This document shows positions 1-7,536 of a stretch of DNA of 12,895 bases, in pieces (the stretch's first letter is position 1; the number at the start of each line of letters is the position of its first letter). Where the stretch lies: the NCBI GenBank assembly GCA_030636245.1, contig DAOVXI010000026.1, positions 1-12,895 of the forward strand, given 5' to 3'. The DNA comes from Deltaproteobacteria bacterium. Its GTDB lineage: Bacteria; Desulfobacterota; GWC2-55-46; DRQE01. The notes below the pieces were generated by a model that saw only the letters and a list, made by a program, of their open reading frames with translations, was not told the origin of the DNA and did not search any database. The translations under genes and the position numbers were made by a program.

Positions 1-257
1 AATTCGTTTATGAACTCAGCGTGTTGTTTTTTGTGTTCGATCATGTTTGGATATCCATGTTCGCTCATTAGCTCTTCTTCGACGCTGAAGTGCTCCGCTA
101 CGTATGCGTTGATGTACTCAAAGAGGTCGTCTATCCCTTTGGTGTCTCCCCTATCTATCGAATCATTGAACTCAGAGATCTTTGTGTAAAAGGCCTTGTG
201 TTGCGAGTCTATCAGTTCATGACCGATATTCAGGTTGTCTTTCCATATAAATGACAT
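1..257 (-). CDS. Bacteriohemerythrin, N-terminal part (cut by window edge)
   Basis: Hemerythrin-like oxygen-binding protein with a non-haem di-iron centre in a four-helix bundle; roles known for the family are O2 storage, sensing or delivery. Translating from the ATG at 257 gives 85 residues with the family ligand pattern: His20 in a DSQH motif, His56 and Glu60 (EHFSVEE), and His75 and His79 (HKKQH). The last two ligands (the C-terminal HxxxxD motif) would lie beyond the window; full family members are about 130 residues. An AAGGA ribosome binding site lies just upstream. It starts 69 bases after the gatB stop on the same strand, so it could be read through from gatB, but nothing links the two functions. 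No signal peptide is seen, so it is probably cytoplasmic. Confidence 0.9.
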   Translation of the reverse strand, partial: MSFIWKDNLNIGHELIDSQHKAFYTKISEFNDSIDRGDTKGIDDLFEYINAYVAEHFSVEEELMSEHGYPNMIEHKKQHAEFINE

Positions 258-326
258 TGCTTTTCCTTAGATCAAGTTACATATTTTATACTAAATTTTA
301 GCACAGCAGGTATTGCTTGTCTATGT

Positions 327-1817
327 TCAGCCAAGTTTGTCCTTTATGAGTTTTGAGGCAACCCCTGGATTTGCTTGACCTTTTGTAGCCTTCATGACCT
401 CTCCCACAAAAAATCCCATGAGCTTTGTCTTCCCTGCTTTATACTTTTCCACACTATCCGCATTATCCGAGAGGATCTTGTCTATCACAGCCGAGAGCTC
501 TCCCGTGTCCGATATCTGAACAAGACCCTTCTCCTTGACGATTTCCTCAGCACTTTTATCGCTGCTGAACATTTCGCCCAGAACATCCTTTGCAACCTTG
601 CCGCTGATGGTGTCCTTTGAGACCATATTTATGAGCTCGGCCAGGCTTTTTGGTGTTACCTTACACTCCGATATATCAAGTGAGTTTTCTTTAAGAAGCG
701 CCGTAAGCTCGCCCATTACCCAGTTGGAGGTAATTTTAGCTTGTTTCGGTTTCTCTTCTTCAGGGATCCCTGATAGCTTACAGCTTGCTGTTAAACTTTC
801 CTCAAAGTACTTTGCCATCTCTTTTGAGCCGGTCAGCACTCCCGCGTCGTATATCGGTAGTTTATACTCATCCATGAAGCGGTTCTTTTTTTCTGTCGGA
901 AGCTCAGGCATCTCCCCCCTGGCTTTTTCTATGAGTTCATTTGGAACGATAAGGGGAAGAAGGTCCGGCTCAGGATGGTAGCGGTAGTCGTGAGCCTCTT
1001 CCTTGCCTCGCATGGAACGGGTAACGCCTTTTTGAACATCAAAGAGCCGTGTCTCCTGAATTATCTTTTCTCCGCCTTCTATAACATCTATGTGACGCTG
1101 TATCTCATAATTCAATGCATCGCGTATGAACTTAAATGAGTTCATGTTCTTAAGCTCTGTCCTTGTTCCCAGCTCCTTTTGTCCAACAGGTCTTATTGAG
1201 ATGTTCGCGTCACAGCGGAAGCTTCCCTCCTGCATGTTGCCGTCGCATATGCCGAGATACAGAAGTATGTCACGTATGGTCTTAAGGTAGGCACTCGCCT
1301 CCTCGGGGTTGCGCATGTCCGGTTCACTTACTATCTCTATAAGAGCGGTGCCTGTTCTGTTCAGGTCGACATAGCTTATGTCCTTGTCATCGGCTCCTTC
1401 GCCGTGGATGAGCTTCCCGGCATCCTCTTCCATGTGTATCCTTGTTATGCCGATACGTTTTATCTCTGTTTCGTCTTTTCGCGGGTCCCCAAGCTCAATG
1501 TCTATGTGGCCGTGCTCGGCAACGGGAAGGTCGAACTGTGAGACCTGGTATCCCTTTGGAAGGTCGGGGTAGAAGTAGTTCTTTCTCGAAAAAACACTTT
1601 TCTCGTTCACGGTGCAGTCGGTCGCAAGCGCCATCTTTACGGCGTACTCAACGGCTCTTCTGTTTATGACAGGCAGAACGCCGGGCATTCCAAGGCATAT
1701 CGGACAAACCTCTGAGTTTGGCTCGCTACCGAACTTTACCCTGCATGAGCAAAAAAGTTTGCTGTTGGTCAGAAGCTGCGCGTGGACCTCAAGTCCTATG
1801 ACGGTTTCATACTTCAT
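327..1817 (-). CDS. gatB: Asp-tRNA(Asn)/Glu-tRNA(Gln) amidotransferase subunit B
   Basis: Kinase-like subunit of GatCAB. It binds the mischarged tRNA and activates the Asp or Glu with ATP before ammonia from GatA is added. The 496-residue length is normal. The N-terminus has the family signature (ETVIGLEVHAQL) followed by two cysteine pairs, CSC and CPIC (about residues 23-41), which form the zinc site in this family. The middle holds the tRNA-amidase core (for example the HMEEDAGKLIH stretch). The C-terminal third is the helical GatB/YqeY tail domain ending in GQANPGVASKLI. It lies 75 bases downstream of gatA on the same strand, and the two are probably co-transcribed. Its presence implies that the organism makes Gln-tRNA and/or Asn-tRNA by the indirect route. 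Confidence 0.97.
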   Translation of the reverse strand: MKYETVIGLEVHAQLLTNSKLFCSCRVKFGSEPNSEVCPICLGMPGVLPVINRRAVEYAVKMALATDCTVNEKSVFSRKNYFYPDLPKGYQVSQFDLPVAEHGHIDIELGDPRKDETEIKRIGITRIHMEEDAGKLIHGEGADDKDISYVDLNRTGTALIEIVSEPDMRNPEEASAYLKTIRDILLYLGICDGNMQEGSFRCDANISIRPVGQKELGTRTELKNMNSFKFIRDALNYEIQRHIDVIEGGEKIIQETRLFDVQKGVTRSMRGKEEAHDYRYHPEPDLLPLIVPNELIEKARGEMPELPTEKKNRFMDEYKLPIYDAGVLTGSKEMAKYFEESLTASCKLSGIPEEEKPKQAKITSNWVMGELTALLKENSLDISECKVTPKSLAELINMVSKDTISGKVAKDVLGEMFSSDKSAEEIVKEKGLVQISDTGELSAVIDKILSDNADSVEKYKAGKTKLMGFFVGEVMKATKGQANPGVASKLIKDKLG

Positions 1818-1892
1818 ATCAGTTGTATTATCCTTAAGAGCCGTGGTGTTTTAACAGATCTTTTTAGCCGAATTATATTTGTTCTCAGTCTA

Positions 1893-3362
1893 CTATAGCT
1901 TTGGGGTTATTATTCCAACTCCGCTATGTTTTTCATAAGCGTTGGCTGCTTGCAGCAGCGTGGTTTCATCCATGCTCTTACCTATAAGCTGAAGCCCTAT
2001 GGGAAGCCCGTCGTTGCTTATCTTGCAGGGAATAGATATGCCGGGGTTTCCGCCGAGGTTCGTTGATATGGTAAAAATATCGGAGAGGTACATGGTAAGC
2101 GGGTCGCTTGCCTTCTCGCCTATCTTGAAAGCTGTTGAGGGGGAGGTCGGGGTGGCGATCACATCGCATTTCTTGAAGGCCTCCTCGAAGTCTCTTTTTA
2201 TCAGGGTCCTTACCTCGGATGCTTTTTTGTAGTAAGCATCGTAGTAGCCGGATGAGAGAGAGTAGGTGCCTAGCATTATCCTACGCTTTACCTCGGCGCC
2301 AAAGCCTGCGTCCCTTGAGTTCTTGTACAGCTCAAATAGTCCTTCTCCGTTGTCCACCCGCAGCCCGTAACGTATGCCGTCAAAGCGAGCGAGGTTGCTT
2401 GATGCCTCTGCCGTTGCGATAAGGTAGTAAACACTGACAGCATACTCCGTGTGCGGGAGGCTTACCTCCACGACTTCCGCGCCTTGTTTTTCAAGTATCG
2501 CAATGGCCGCCCTTACCGAATCCTCGACCTCTTTATTAAGTCCCTCAATGAAGTACTCTTTTGGCACGCCTATCCGGAGCCCCTTTACACCGTTCTCTAG
2601 TTTTTCGGTAAAGTCCGGCGGCGGTTCATTTATACTGGTAGAGTCCTGAGCGTCGTGTCCGGCAATGGCATTCAGCATAAGGGCCGCGTCCTCGACTGTT
2701 TTCGTGAATGGCCCTGCCTGGTCAAGGCTTGAGGCGAAGGCTATCATGCCGAACCTTGAAACACGTCCGTAGGTGGGCTTAAGCCCAACCACTCCGCAAA
2801 GTGAAGCTGGCTGGCGTATGCTCCCGCCCGTATCGGTTCCGAGCGAGGCCGTTGAAAGAGAGGCAGCAACCGCCACGGCACTTCCTCCGCTTGAGCCGCC
2901 TGGAACCCTAAGCGTGTCCCATGGGTTCTTTGTTACCCCGAAAGCCGAGTTCTCGGTTGAGCTTCCCATGGCAAACTCGTCCATGTTCAGCTTTCCCAGT
3001 ATAACGGCTCCGGCTTCCTTAAGTTTAAGGGTAACGGTTGAGTCGTAAGGCGGGATGAAGTTTCCCAGCATCTTTGATGCGCAGGTCGTACGGACCCCTT
3101 TTGTAGTGAAGATGTCCTTTAGTGAGATCGGAATGCCCGTTAGGGGTGTAATATCAGAGCCGTCTTTTATCCGTTTATCCGCCGCTTTTGCAGCAACGAG
3201 AGCTTTATCTTCAGTGACCGTGATAAAGCAGTTGAGCTTCTCGTTAAGCTCCTTGATGCGGGAGATGTAGGCTTCGGTCAGCTCAACAGAGCTTATCTCT
3301 TTTGAGCTGAGTTTCTTTGAGAGCTCTTTTATTGTTGCTTTTTCCAGTAATAGGTTGTCCAT
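1893..3362 (-). CDS. gatA: Asp-tRNA(Asn)/Glu-tRNA(Gln) amidotransferase subunit A
   Basis: Glutaminase subunit of GatCAB: it releases ammonia from glutamine and channels it to GatB. The 489-residue protein carries the amidase signature with the full Ser-cisSer-Lys triad: Lys82 (PISLKD), Ser157 (PGGSSGGS) and Ser181 (TDTGGSIRQPA). Each lies three residues later than in the well-studied Staphylococcus aureus enzyme (79/154/178). The ATG at 3362 is preceded by AAGGA nine bases upstream. A plausible sigma70 promoter lies at 3394-3422. Unlike the common gatCAB order, gatC is not adjacent: it lies about 7 kb away at 10266-10565, with the cobalamin uptake cluster in between. Confidence 0.97.
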   Translation of the reverse strand: MDNLLLEKATIKELSKKLSSKEISSVELTEAYISRIKELNEKLNCFITVTEDKALVAAKAADKRIKDGSDITPLTGIPISLKDIFTTKGVRTTCASKMLGNFIPPYDSTVTLKLKEAGAVILGKLNMDEFAMGSSTENSAFGVTKNPWDTLRVPGGSSGGSAVAVAASLSTASLGTDTGGSIRQPASLCGVVGLKPTYGRVSRFGMIAFASSLDQAGPFTKTVEDAALMLNAIAGHDAQDSTSINEPPPDFTEKLENGVKGLRIGVPKEYFIEGLNKEVEDSVRAAIAILEKQGAEVVEVSLPHTEYAVSVYYLIATAEASSNLARFDGIRYGLRVDNGEGLFELYKNSRDAGFGAEVKRRIMLGTYSLSSGYYDAYYKKASEVRTLIKRDFEEAFKKCDVIATPTSPSTAFKIGEKASDPLTMYLSDIFTISTNLGGNPGISIPCKISNDGLPIGLQLIGKSMDETTLLQAANAYEKHSGVGIITPKL

Positions 3363-3393
3363 TAGCGTTATTCCTTAAGTTTGTGAAAAGAAT

Positions 3394-3422
3394 ATCTTAT
3401 AATTTTTCTCCGAGTATTTCAA
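3394..3422 (-). promoter_or_regulatory. Putative sigma70 promoter of gatA-gatB
   Basis: On the minus strand, TTGAAA (3417-3422) is followed after 17 bases by TAAGAT (3394-3399), about 30 bases before the gatA start codon. The -10 box matches the consensus at only four of six positions. The spacing is ideal and the region is AT-rich. This would give gatAB a transcript independent of gatC. Confidence 0.4.
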
Positions 3423-3514
3423 TATATTAGTTGTAATTATTTGTCTAAATATAAAGTTCTTAGCTTTCGTAAACCCTTGATAACTTAGAGAAAATGGAGG
3501 CAGCAATATTTGAG

Positions 3515-3543
3515 TTGCGTAAGCCTCGGTATAGGAGTATAAA
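3515..3543 (+). promoter_or_regulatory. Putative promoter of the Spy-like gene
   Basis: TTGCGT (3515-3520), a 17-base spacer and TATAAA (3538-3543). The -35 box is weak and the -10 box good. Transcription from about 3550 would give a leader of roughly 110 bases that contains the stem-loop at 3579-3604. Confidence 0.35.
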
Positions 3544-3578
3544 GAAGGGGTCAGGCAGAAAAGATTTCGTGAAGTTCA

Positions 3579-3604
3579 GAGCGATGGAGAGCGAGTCTCC
3601 GCTC
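3579..3604 (+). other. Stem-loop in the leader of the Spy-like gene
   Basis: GAGC (3579-3582) pairs with GCTC (3601-3604), and GGAGA (3586-3590) pairs with TCTCC (3596-3600). There is a three-base bulge on the 5' side and a five-base loop. It ends about 55 bases before the start codon and 40 before the ribosome binding site, with no U-tract, so it is not a terminator. Its function is unknown. Confidence 0.3.
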
Positions 3605-3658
3605 CGGTTAATTAACAGGATACTTCCCCGCGGCAAGATAGAAAGGAGAGTTATTTAT

Positions 3659-4243
3659 ATGAAGAAAAGAACGCAGATGGTTATAGGTTTTTTGTCAATG
3701 ATCGTCATCGTACTGGTATTTACATTGAACGGGGCATCCGCCGAGATGCCTCCGTCGTCCGAGTACGGTGAGGGTGAGGGCTCTTCAACAGTGCTCAGGC
3801 CGGGTCAAAAGCAGGGCGGATACCCTCAGGGCAAGTTGAAGGGCAAGGCTAATGAGATGCGCGGCGAGTTCATTAACCTCCTCGTCATGTTGTCAAAAAC
3901 AAAGCTCGAGCTTGACGATGACAGTTCTAAAGATCTTAAAAAGATCCTTGAGGACTTTGATAAAGAGATGATATCCTTAATGGAGGAGAAAAGAAAGTAT
4001 CAGGAGAGGATAAGGCAGATGGATGAGAGTGGGCCGAGCAAGGCAGAAGCCCGAGAGATACTTGATGAGGGCGATGAACTCTCAAAGAGGATACATAAAC
4101 AAAAGGAAAAGAAGTATGAGGATATAGAAGAGCTGCTCGGTGCGGTCGATACTGTTCGTTTTATGAAGGTTGAGGAGATAGCCCGCATGAGAATGAGGAG
4201 CAGGATCATGGGCCAGGGCGGCCAAGGCGGCGGTCCTCGTTAG
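3659..4243 (+). CDS. Small secreted helical protein, Spy/CpxP-like (hypothetical)
   Basis: A 194-residue protein of unproven function. An in-frame extension to 3494 exists, but the start at 3659 is chosen because AGGAGAG lies eight bases before it and a textbook signal peptide begins there: MKKR, a hydrophobic core at about residues 8-23, and ASA before the cut near residue 28. The mature part is short, charged and almost wholly helical, rich in Glu, Lys, Arg and Met, and ends in a Gly/Gln-rich tail (GQGGQGGGPR). This looks like the periplasmic Spy/CpxP/heavy-metal-sensor class (LTxxQ family), but I do not find a clear LTxxQ motif, so the assignment rests on architecture only. It is convergent with the btuD gene: the stops share TTAG. 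It has no evident link to cobalamin uptake. Confidence 0.75.
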   Translation: MKKRTQMVIGFLSMIVIVLVFTLNGASAEMPPSSEYGEGEGSSTVLRPGQKQGGYPQGKLKGKANEMRGEFINLLVMLSKTKLELDDDSSKDLKKILEDFDKEMISLMEEKRKYQERIRQMDESGPSKAEAREILDEGDELSKRIHKQKEKKYEDIEELLGAVDTVRFMKVEEIARMRMRSRIMGQGGQGGGPR

Positions 4244-4980
4244 AAAAGTCCGAGGCTTTTAAGCTCCTCTGCTTCTACTTTGAATACATCTTTAATAAGG
4301 CCCGGCGTTATTACCTCCGCCGGGCTTCCCTGTTGTATGATCTCACCTTGATCCATAACAACTACCCTGTCAAAGAGTCTCGCAAGCCCGATGTCGTGCA
4401 TGCTTACGGTCACGGAAACCTTTTCTTCCATCGCAAGTCTCTTTGATAGTCTTATTATCTCAAGCTGGTACTTAACATCAAGGTTGGCAAGGGGCTCATC
4501 AAGGAGAATACTTCCCGCGCCCTGAACAAGCATCATTGCCAGAAAACTTCTACGCTGTTCTCCGCCGCTGAGTTCCTTTATCGTGGCATCGGCTTTTGAG
4601 TCGAGTCCGACGATGCTTAACGCGTCATTGATATCTCTTGCGCTCTTTCCTTTGTAAGGATAGCGGCCCATGGAGGCGACCTCAAAGACAGTGAGCGGGG
4701 TCTCGATCCCTACTACCTGAGGCAGATAGCTTACAAGCTTTGCCCTGTCTGTCCCACGGTACTCTTCTATGGGCTTGCCCCAAAGTTCGATCAAACCTTC
4801 CTTTGGCTTAAGTATCCCTCCGGCAAGTTTAAGCAGGGTGGACTTTCCCGAGCCGTTGGGGCCGAGAAGCGCAACCGTTTCGCCGCAGTAAAGGTTAAGC
4901 GAGGTAGGCTTCAGTGTAAAGCCCTTCGTGTAGCGGAAACCGGCTTGCTTTATCTTTATGGCTGTCTCTTTATCTCTCAC
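4240..4980 (-). CDS. btuD: Cobalamin ABC transporter, ATP-binding protein (BtuD/FecE-type)
   Basis: ATPase of a vitamin B12-type importer; it would drive the permease encoded just upstream. The 246 residues contain every ABC motif: Walker A (GPNGSGKST, 40-48), Q-loop Gln88, signature LSGGEQ (137-142), Walker B ending in DEP (161-163), D-loop NLD (166-168) and switch His195. The start overlaps the end of the permease gene by 11 bases, which implies coupled translation. It is the last gene of the riboswitch-led operon. On sequence alone BtuD and siderophore ATPases (FecE, FhuC) are hard to separate. The cobalamin call comes from the riboswitch and the BtuF/BtuB neighbours. Confidence 0.92.
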   Translation of the reverse strand: MRDKETAIKIKQAGFRYTKGFTLKPTSLNLYCGETVALLGPNGSGKSTLLKLAGGILKPKEGLIELWGKPIEEYRGTDRAKLVSYLPQVVGIETPLTVFEVASMGRYPYKGKSARDINDALSIVGLDSKADATIKELSGGEQRRSFLAMMLVQGAGSILLDEPLANLDVKYQLEIIRLSKRLAMEEKVSVTVSMHDIGLARLFDRVVVMDQGEIIQQGSPAEVITPGLIKDVFKVEAEELKSLGLF

Positions 4981-5944
4981 CGAAGGTACCCTTTCTCTTT
5001 AGAAGATAAAGAAAATACGGCGCACCGATGAGTGCGGTAATTATCCCTGAGGGCAACTCCGTTGGACTTATGATCGTTCTGCCGATAGTGTCGGCAACAC
5101 AGAGAAGTGTCGCACCGAGTATCATTGAAAGAGGCAGGACTACCTTCGTGTCCGCGCCCAGGGCCATGCGCACGATGTGCGGAACAATGAGGCCGATAAA
5201 ACCTATAACGCCGGCGATCGATACGCTGGCCGCCGTAAGGAGTGAAGAGGCTATGAAAAGTACAAGCCGTGCGCGCGTGGGATTAAAGCCGAGGCTGAAG
5301 GCAAGCTCGTCTCCGAGCATAAGAGCGTTCAGGGCTTTTGTCTTGAATACGGCAATTATCAAACCTATGGCGGCTATGAGAACGCTATAGCCGAGTACCG
5401 AGTAATCGGTCAAGGAGAGGTCGCCGAAGAGCCAAAGGAGCGCGCGCTTTAAGCCCTGGTCTTCGGCAAGGCTCAGGAATAGAAGCACGACCGCGCTTAA
5501 CAGGAAACCAAGTCCCACCCCCGCAAGCAGAAGCCTCTCGGGCCAAAGCACTCCGCGTCTTTGTCCAAGCCCTGCCACTATGAGGCTTGCGCACATTGCG
5601 CCGATGAAGCTTAGTACAGGCACCGTCATAGAAGTTATGATCAGCACCGGCATTGTAAAGGCGATGACGGCCATAAGGGCCGCGCCGCTTGAGATGCCGA
5701 GCACATACGGGTCAGCCAGGGGGTTACGCAGGATGCCCTGGAGTATCACACCGCTTGCGCCAAGGGAGGCGCCGGCGACTATCGCCACAAGCAGCCTCGG
5801 CAGGCGTATGTTAAATAGTATGGAGCTATTGAGCTCATCGCCCGTGAAGGGCGAGAGAGGGCTTATGAAGACAGGGCCTATGAAAAGACAAAGCAGCACT
5901 ATGGCAAGACATGCCATAGTGATGATAATTATCTTACTCTTCAT
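4970..5944 (-). CDS. btuC: Cobalamin ABC transporter permease (BtuC/FecCD family)
   Basis: Integral inner-membrane subunit; a dimer would form the translocation path for cobalamin handed over by BtuF. The 324 residues are dominated by hydrophobic segments, fitting the roughly ten-helix FecCD fold. The family signatures are visible: LRNPLADPYVLGISSGA in the first third and GVIGFIGLIVPHIVR near the C-terminus, which is the loop that contacts the ATPase. The reading frame is open upstream to an ATG at 5980. I choose the ATG at 5944 because it starts directly with MKSK and the first membrane helix, and the extra 12 residues would lie wholly inside the preceding gene. It overlaps that gene by 11 bases. 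Confidence 0.92.
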   Translation of the reverse strand: MKSKIIIITMACLAIVLLCLFIGPVFISPLSPFTGDELNSSILFNIRLPRLLVAIVAGASLGASGVILQGILRNPLADPYVLGISSGAALMAVIAFTMPVLIITSMTVPVLSFIGAMCASLIVAGLGQRRGVLWPERLLLAGVGLGFLLSAVVLLFLSLAEDQGLKRALLWLFGDLSLTDYSVLGYSVLIAAIGLIIAVFKTKALNALMLGDELAFSLGFNPTRARLVLFIASSLLTAASVSIAGVIGFIGLIVPHIVRMALGADTKVVLPLSMILGATLLCVADTIGRTIISPTELPSGIITALIGAPYFLYLLKRKGTFGER

Positions 5945-6617
5945 ATGGGTCCAAAAGATCACAGTACATGAAGCGGTCATCTCTTAGTACAACGTCACCT
6001 CGCTGAAAAGTTATCTCGTCCTTAAAGCATGGACCGGCGTAACAAAAGGTATGGAACTCTCCGTTCTCTCCGCACGGGTCAATTCCTTCGGGTAGGTTGT
6101 TGAGGAAGTTATCGTTATACAACCTGCCGCTGAATTCTCCTGAGAGTTTTTCCGTGTCAACACATACTATAACGGCTTTAAATCCAAGGTCTATAAAGTC
6201 TCTTGAAAGGATCTTCGTGTCTATCTTCCAGAGGGGAAAGACCGGCTCAATGGCTGTGCCTTTAAAGTTTTTTTCCCGGTACTCTCTGATGTCGTCTAAG
6301 TAGATGTCGCCGAAGATAGCCTTTGTGTAGCCATCATCGGTGAGTTCACTGATCGTCTGCTTCATCTTAGCCTCATAGGTGTTGTCATCGCAGGGAGCAG
6401 GGATGTCTACGGATTTGAGCCTTATCCCCAGCGACTTGGCTTGTCGTGCTATTAAAGATTTACGTATGCCGTGCATGCTCACCCTCTGGTATGGCTCTGT
6501 GATGGTCGTAAGCATGGTGTCGACCTTCAACTCGCCGCTCTCTATAGCGTTAAAGAACGCGAAGGTCGAGTCCTTGCCGCCTCCGCTTGAGAGGAATGTT
6601 TTACTTTGCTGTGTCAT
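5934..6617 (-). CDS. DUF71/Dph6-like ATP-pyrophosphatase, likely B12-salvage subgroup
   Basis: A 227-residue member of the DUF71/COG2102 family of adenine-nucleotide alpha-hydrolase (PP-loop) proteins. Visible motifs are the PP-loop SSGGGKDS (10-17), MHGIR (48-52), FGDIYLDD (102-109) and the family hallmark GIDPCGENGEFHTF (178-191), followed by CYAGPC. Eukaryotic and archaeal relatives (Dph6) amidate diphthine on EF-2 using ATP and ammonium; bacteria lack diphthamide. A published comparative-genomic analysis (de Crecy-Lagard and colleagues, 2012) proposed a bacterial subgroup acting in B12 salvage because it clusters with btu genes. This gene fits that pattern: it overlaps btuF by 17 bases and btuC by 11. 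By inference it could amidate a corrinoid side chain or act on another cobalamin derivative. AGGA precedes the ATG by seven bases. There is no signal peptide, so it is cytoplasmic. Confidence 0.88.
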   Translation of the reverse strand: MTQQSKTFLSSGGGKDSTFAFFNAIESGELKVDTMLTTITEPYQRVSMHGIRKSLIARQAKSLGIRLKSVDIPAPCDDNTYEAKMKQTISELTDDGYTKAIFGDIYLDDIREYREKNFKGTAIEPVFPLWKIDTKILSRDFIDLGFKAVIVCVDTEKLSGEFSGRLYNDNFLNNLPEGIDPCGENGEFHTFCYAGPCFKDEITFQRGDVVLRDDRFMYCDLLDPYEE

Positions 6618-7536
6618 ATATTATCCTTTCTATCTCCAGTATGCCTTCTATTGATCTAGGGCCAAGACGGTAGAGGCCGTCGCCAACAAAATAGACACGC
6701 CCATCCTTTACAGCATTTATCTCGGCCAGGTTTTCCTTAAGAGAAACTTTGAATTGTTCGGCCTCGGAGTGCGAAGGGCCGCTGATTATAAAGTCAGGGT
6801 CTCTTCGTACCGCTTCCTCAAGCGAGAACTTGGGCCACATCATCTTTGCGTCTTTGGCGATGTTCTCAACCTTAAGTATGCTGAGCGCTTCATCGAACTG
6901 GGTCCCGGGGCCCGCGACTATGAGAGGCTTTGGCCATATAACGATAAGGGCCTTTTTAAGTACCTCTCTATCCCTGTGCCGTGCTTTTATTTTATTGAGC
7001 TCCGAGTTAAGTTCCGCGGCTATCTCTTTTGCTTTCTCCCCGACATCCAATCTTTCTCCGAGCCGCAAAAGCTCATCGGTATACTCGGTAATTGTGCGGG
7101 CCGAGAAGGCAAATACCTCTATGCCGAGCGAGTCGAGTTTTTCCTTTGTCTCACCGGAGTTCCCGTCTTTGGTCATTATAACAATATCGGGACGTAACCG
7201 TACAATACTTTCTAGTGAGGGGTTTTTCATTCCCCCGACCTTTGGTATCTCCTTTGCTTCAGCGGGATAGTCGCAGACGTCGCTTACGCCCGCTATATTA
7301 TCTTCAAGCCCGAGAGCAAACAGTGTTTCTGTTACGCTTGGAGCAAGCGAGACTATTCTTGCGGGGGTTATGGTTTTGGAGGGTCCCCCGTCCATGCCGC
7401 TTATGGCATGAACGGGAGCCGCGAGTATGAAAAGAAGGGCGACAAAAAAGAGTTTTTTTAAGACCCTCTTAGTACCTGAGTGATACCTGCGCGTGATAGG
7501 TAGCTCCGAGCACGCCGTAGCCGCCGGCCTCTTCAT
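6601..7536 (-). CDS. btuF: Periplasmic cobalamin-binding protein (BtuF-like)
   Basis: Substrate-binding protein that would carry cobalamin from BtuB to the BtuCD permease. After a hydrophobic export signal ending VHA comes the typical BtuF start ARIVSLAPSVTETLFALGL, then GVSDVCDYPAEAKEIPKVGG and LRPDIVI; the C-terminal lobe contains DPDFIISGP and the end of the two-lobed fold. The start is uncertain. The signal core (LKKLFFVALLFILAAPVHA) begins just after the btuB stop, but no ATG, GTG or TTG occurs in frame there. The nearest in-frame start is the ATG at 7536, inside btuB, which gives 311 residues and an unusually long basic n-region. Another ATG lies at 7545. It overlaps the next gene by 17 bases. 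Confidence 0.88.
   Translation of the reverse strand: MKRPAATACSELPITRRYHSGTKRVLKKLFFVALLFILAAPVHAISGMDGGPSKTITPARIVSLAPSVTETLFALGLEDNIAGVSDVCDYPAEAKEIPKVGGMKNPSLESIVRLRPDIVIMTKDGNSGETKEKLDSLGIEVFAFSARTITEYTDELLRLGERLDVGEKAKEIAAELNSELNKIKARHRDREVLKKALIVIWPKPLIVAGPGTQFDEALSILKVENIAKDAKMMWPKFSLEEAVRRDPDFIISGPSHSEAEQFKVSLKENLAEINAVKDGRVYFVGDGLYRLGPRSIEGILEIERIIYDTAK

Noticed and set aside
535..981. A 148-codon plus-strand open frame opposite gatB
   Set aside because: It lies wholly antisense to a clearly conserved gatB; the protein shows low-complexity Ser/Phe-rich shadow composition and no recognisable domain.
3431..3455. TTGTAA and TATAAA as a plus-strand promoter
   Set aside because: The spacer is only 13 bases, too short for a sigma70 promoter.
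3494..3658. N-terminal 55-codon extension of the Spy-like gene
   Set aside because: It would bury a textbook signal peptide behind a basic segment and ignore the AGGAGAG site before 3659; the region looks like promoter and leader.
5945..5980. Upstream ATG of btuC adding 12 residues
   Set aside because: It lies inside the conserved end of the preceding gene; the ATG at 5944 starts directly with a lysine-rich start and the first membrane helix.
5580..5987. A 135-codon plus-strand open frame opposite btuC
   Set aside because: It is the antisense shadow of a membrane protein gene and has no credible ribosome binding site or domain.
6749..7270. Two plus-strand open frames (173 and 147 codons) opposite btuF
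   Set aside because: Both overlap each other and the conserved btuF frame; composition is that of a reverse-strand shadow.
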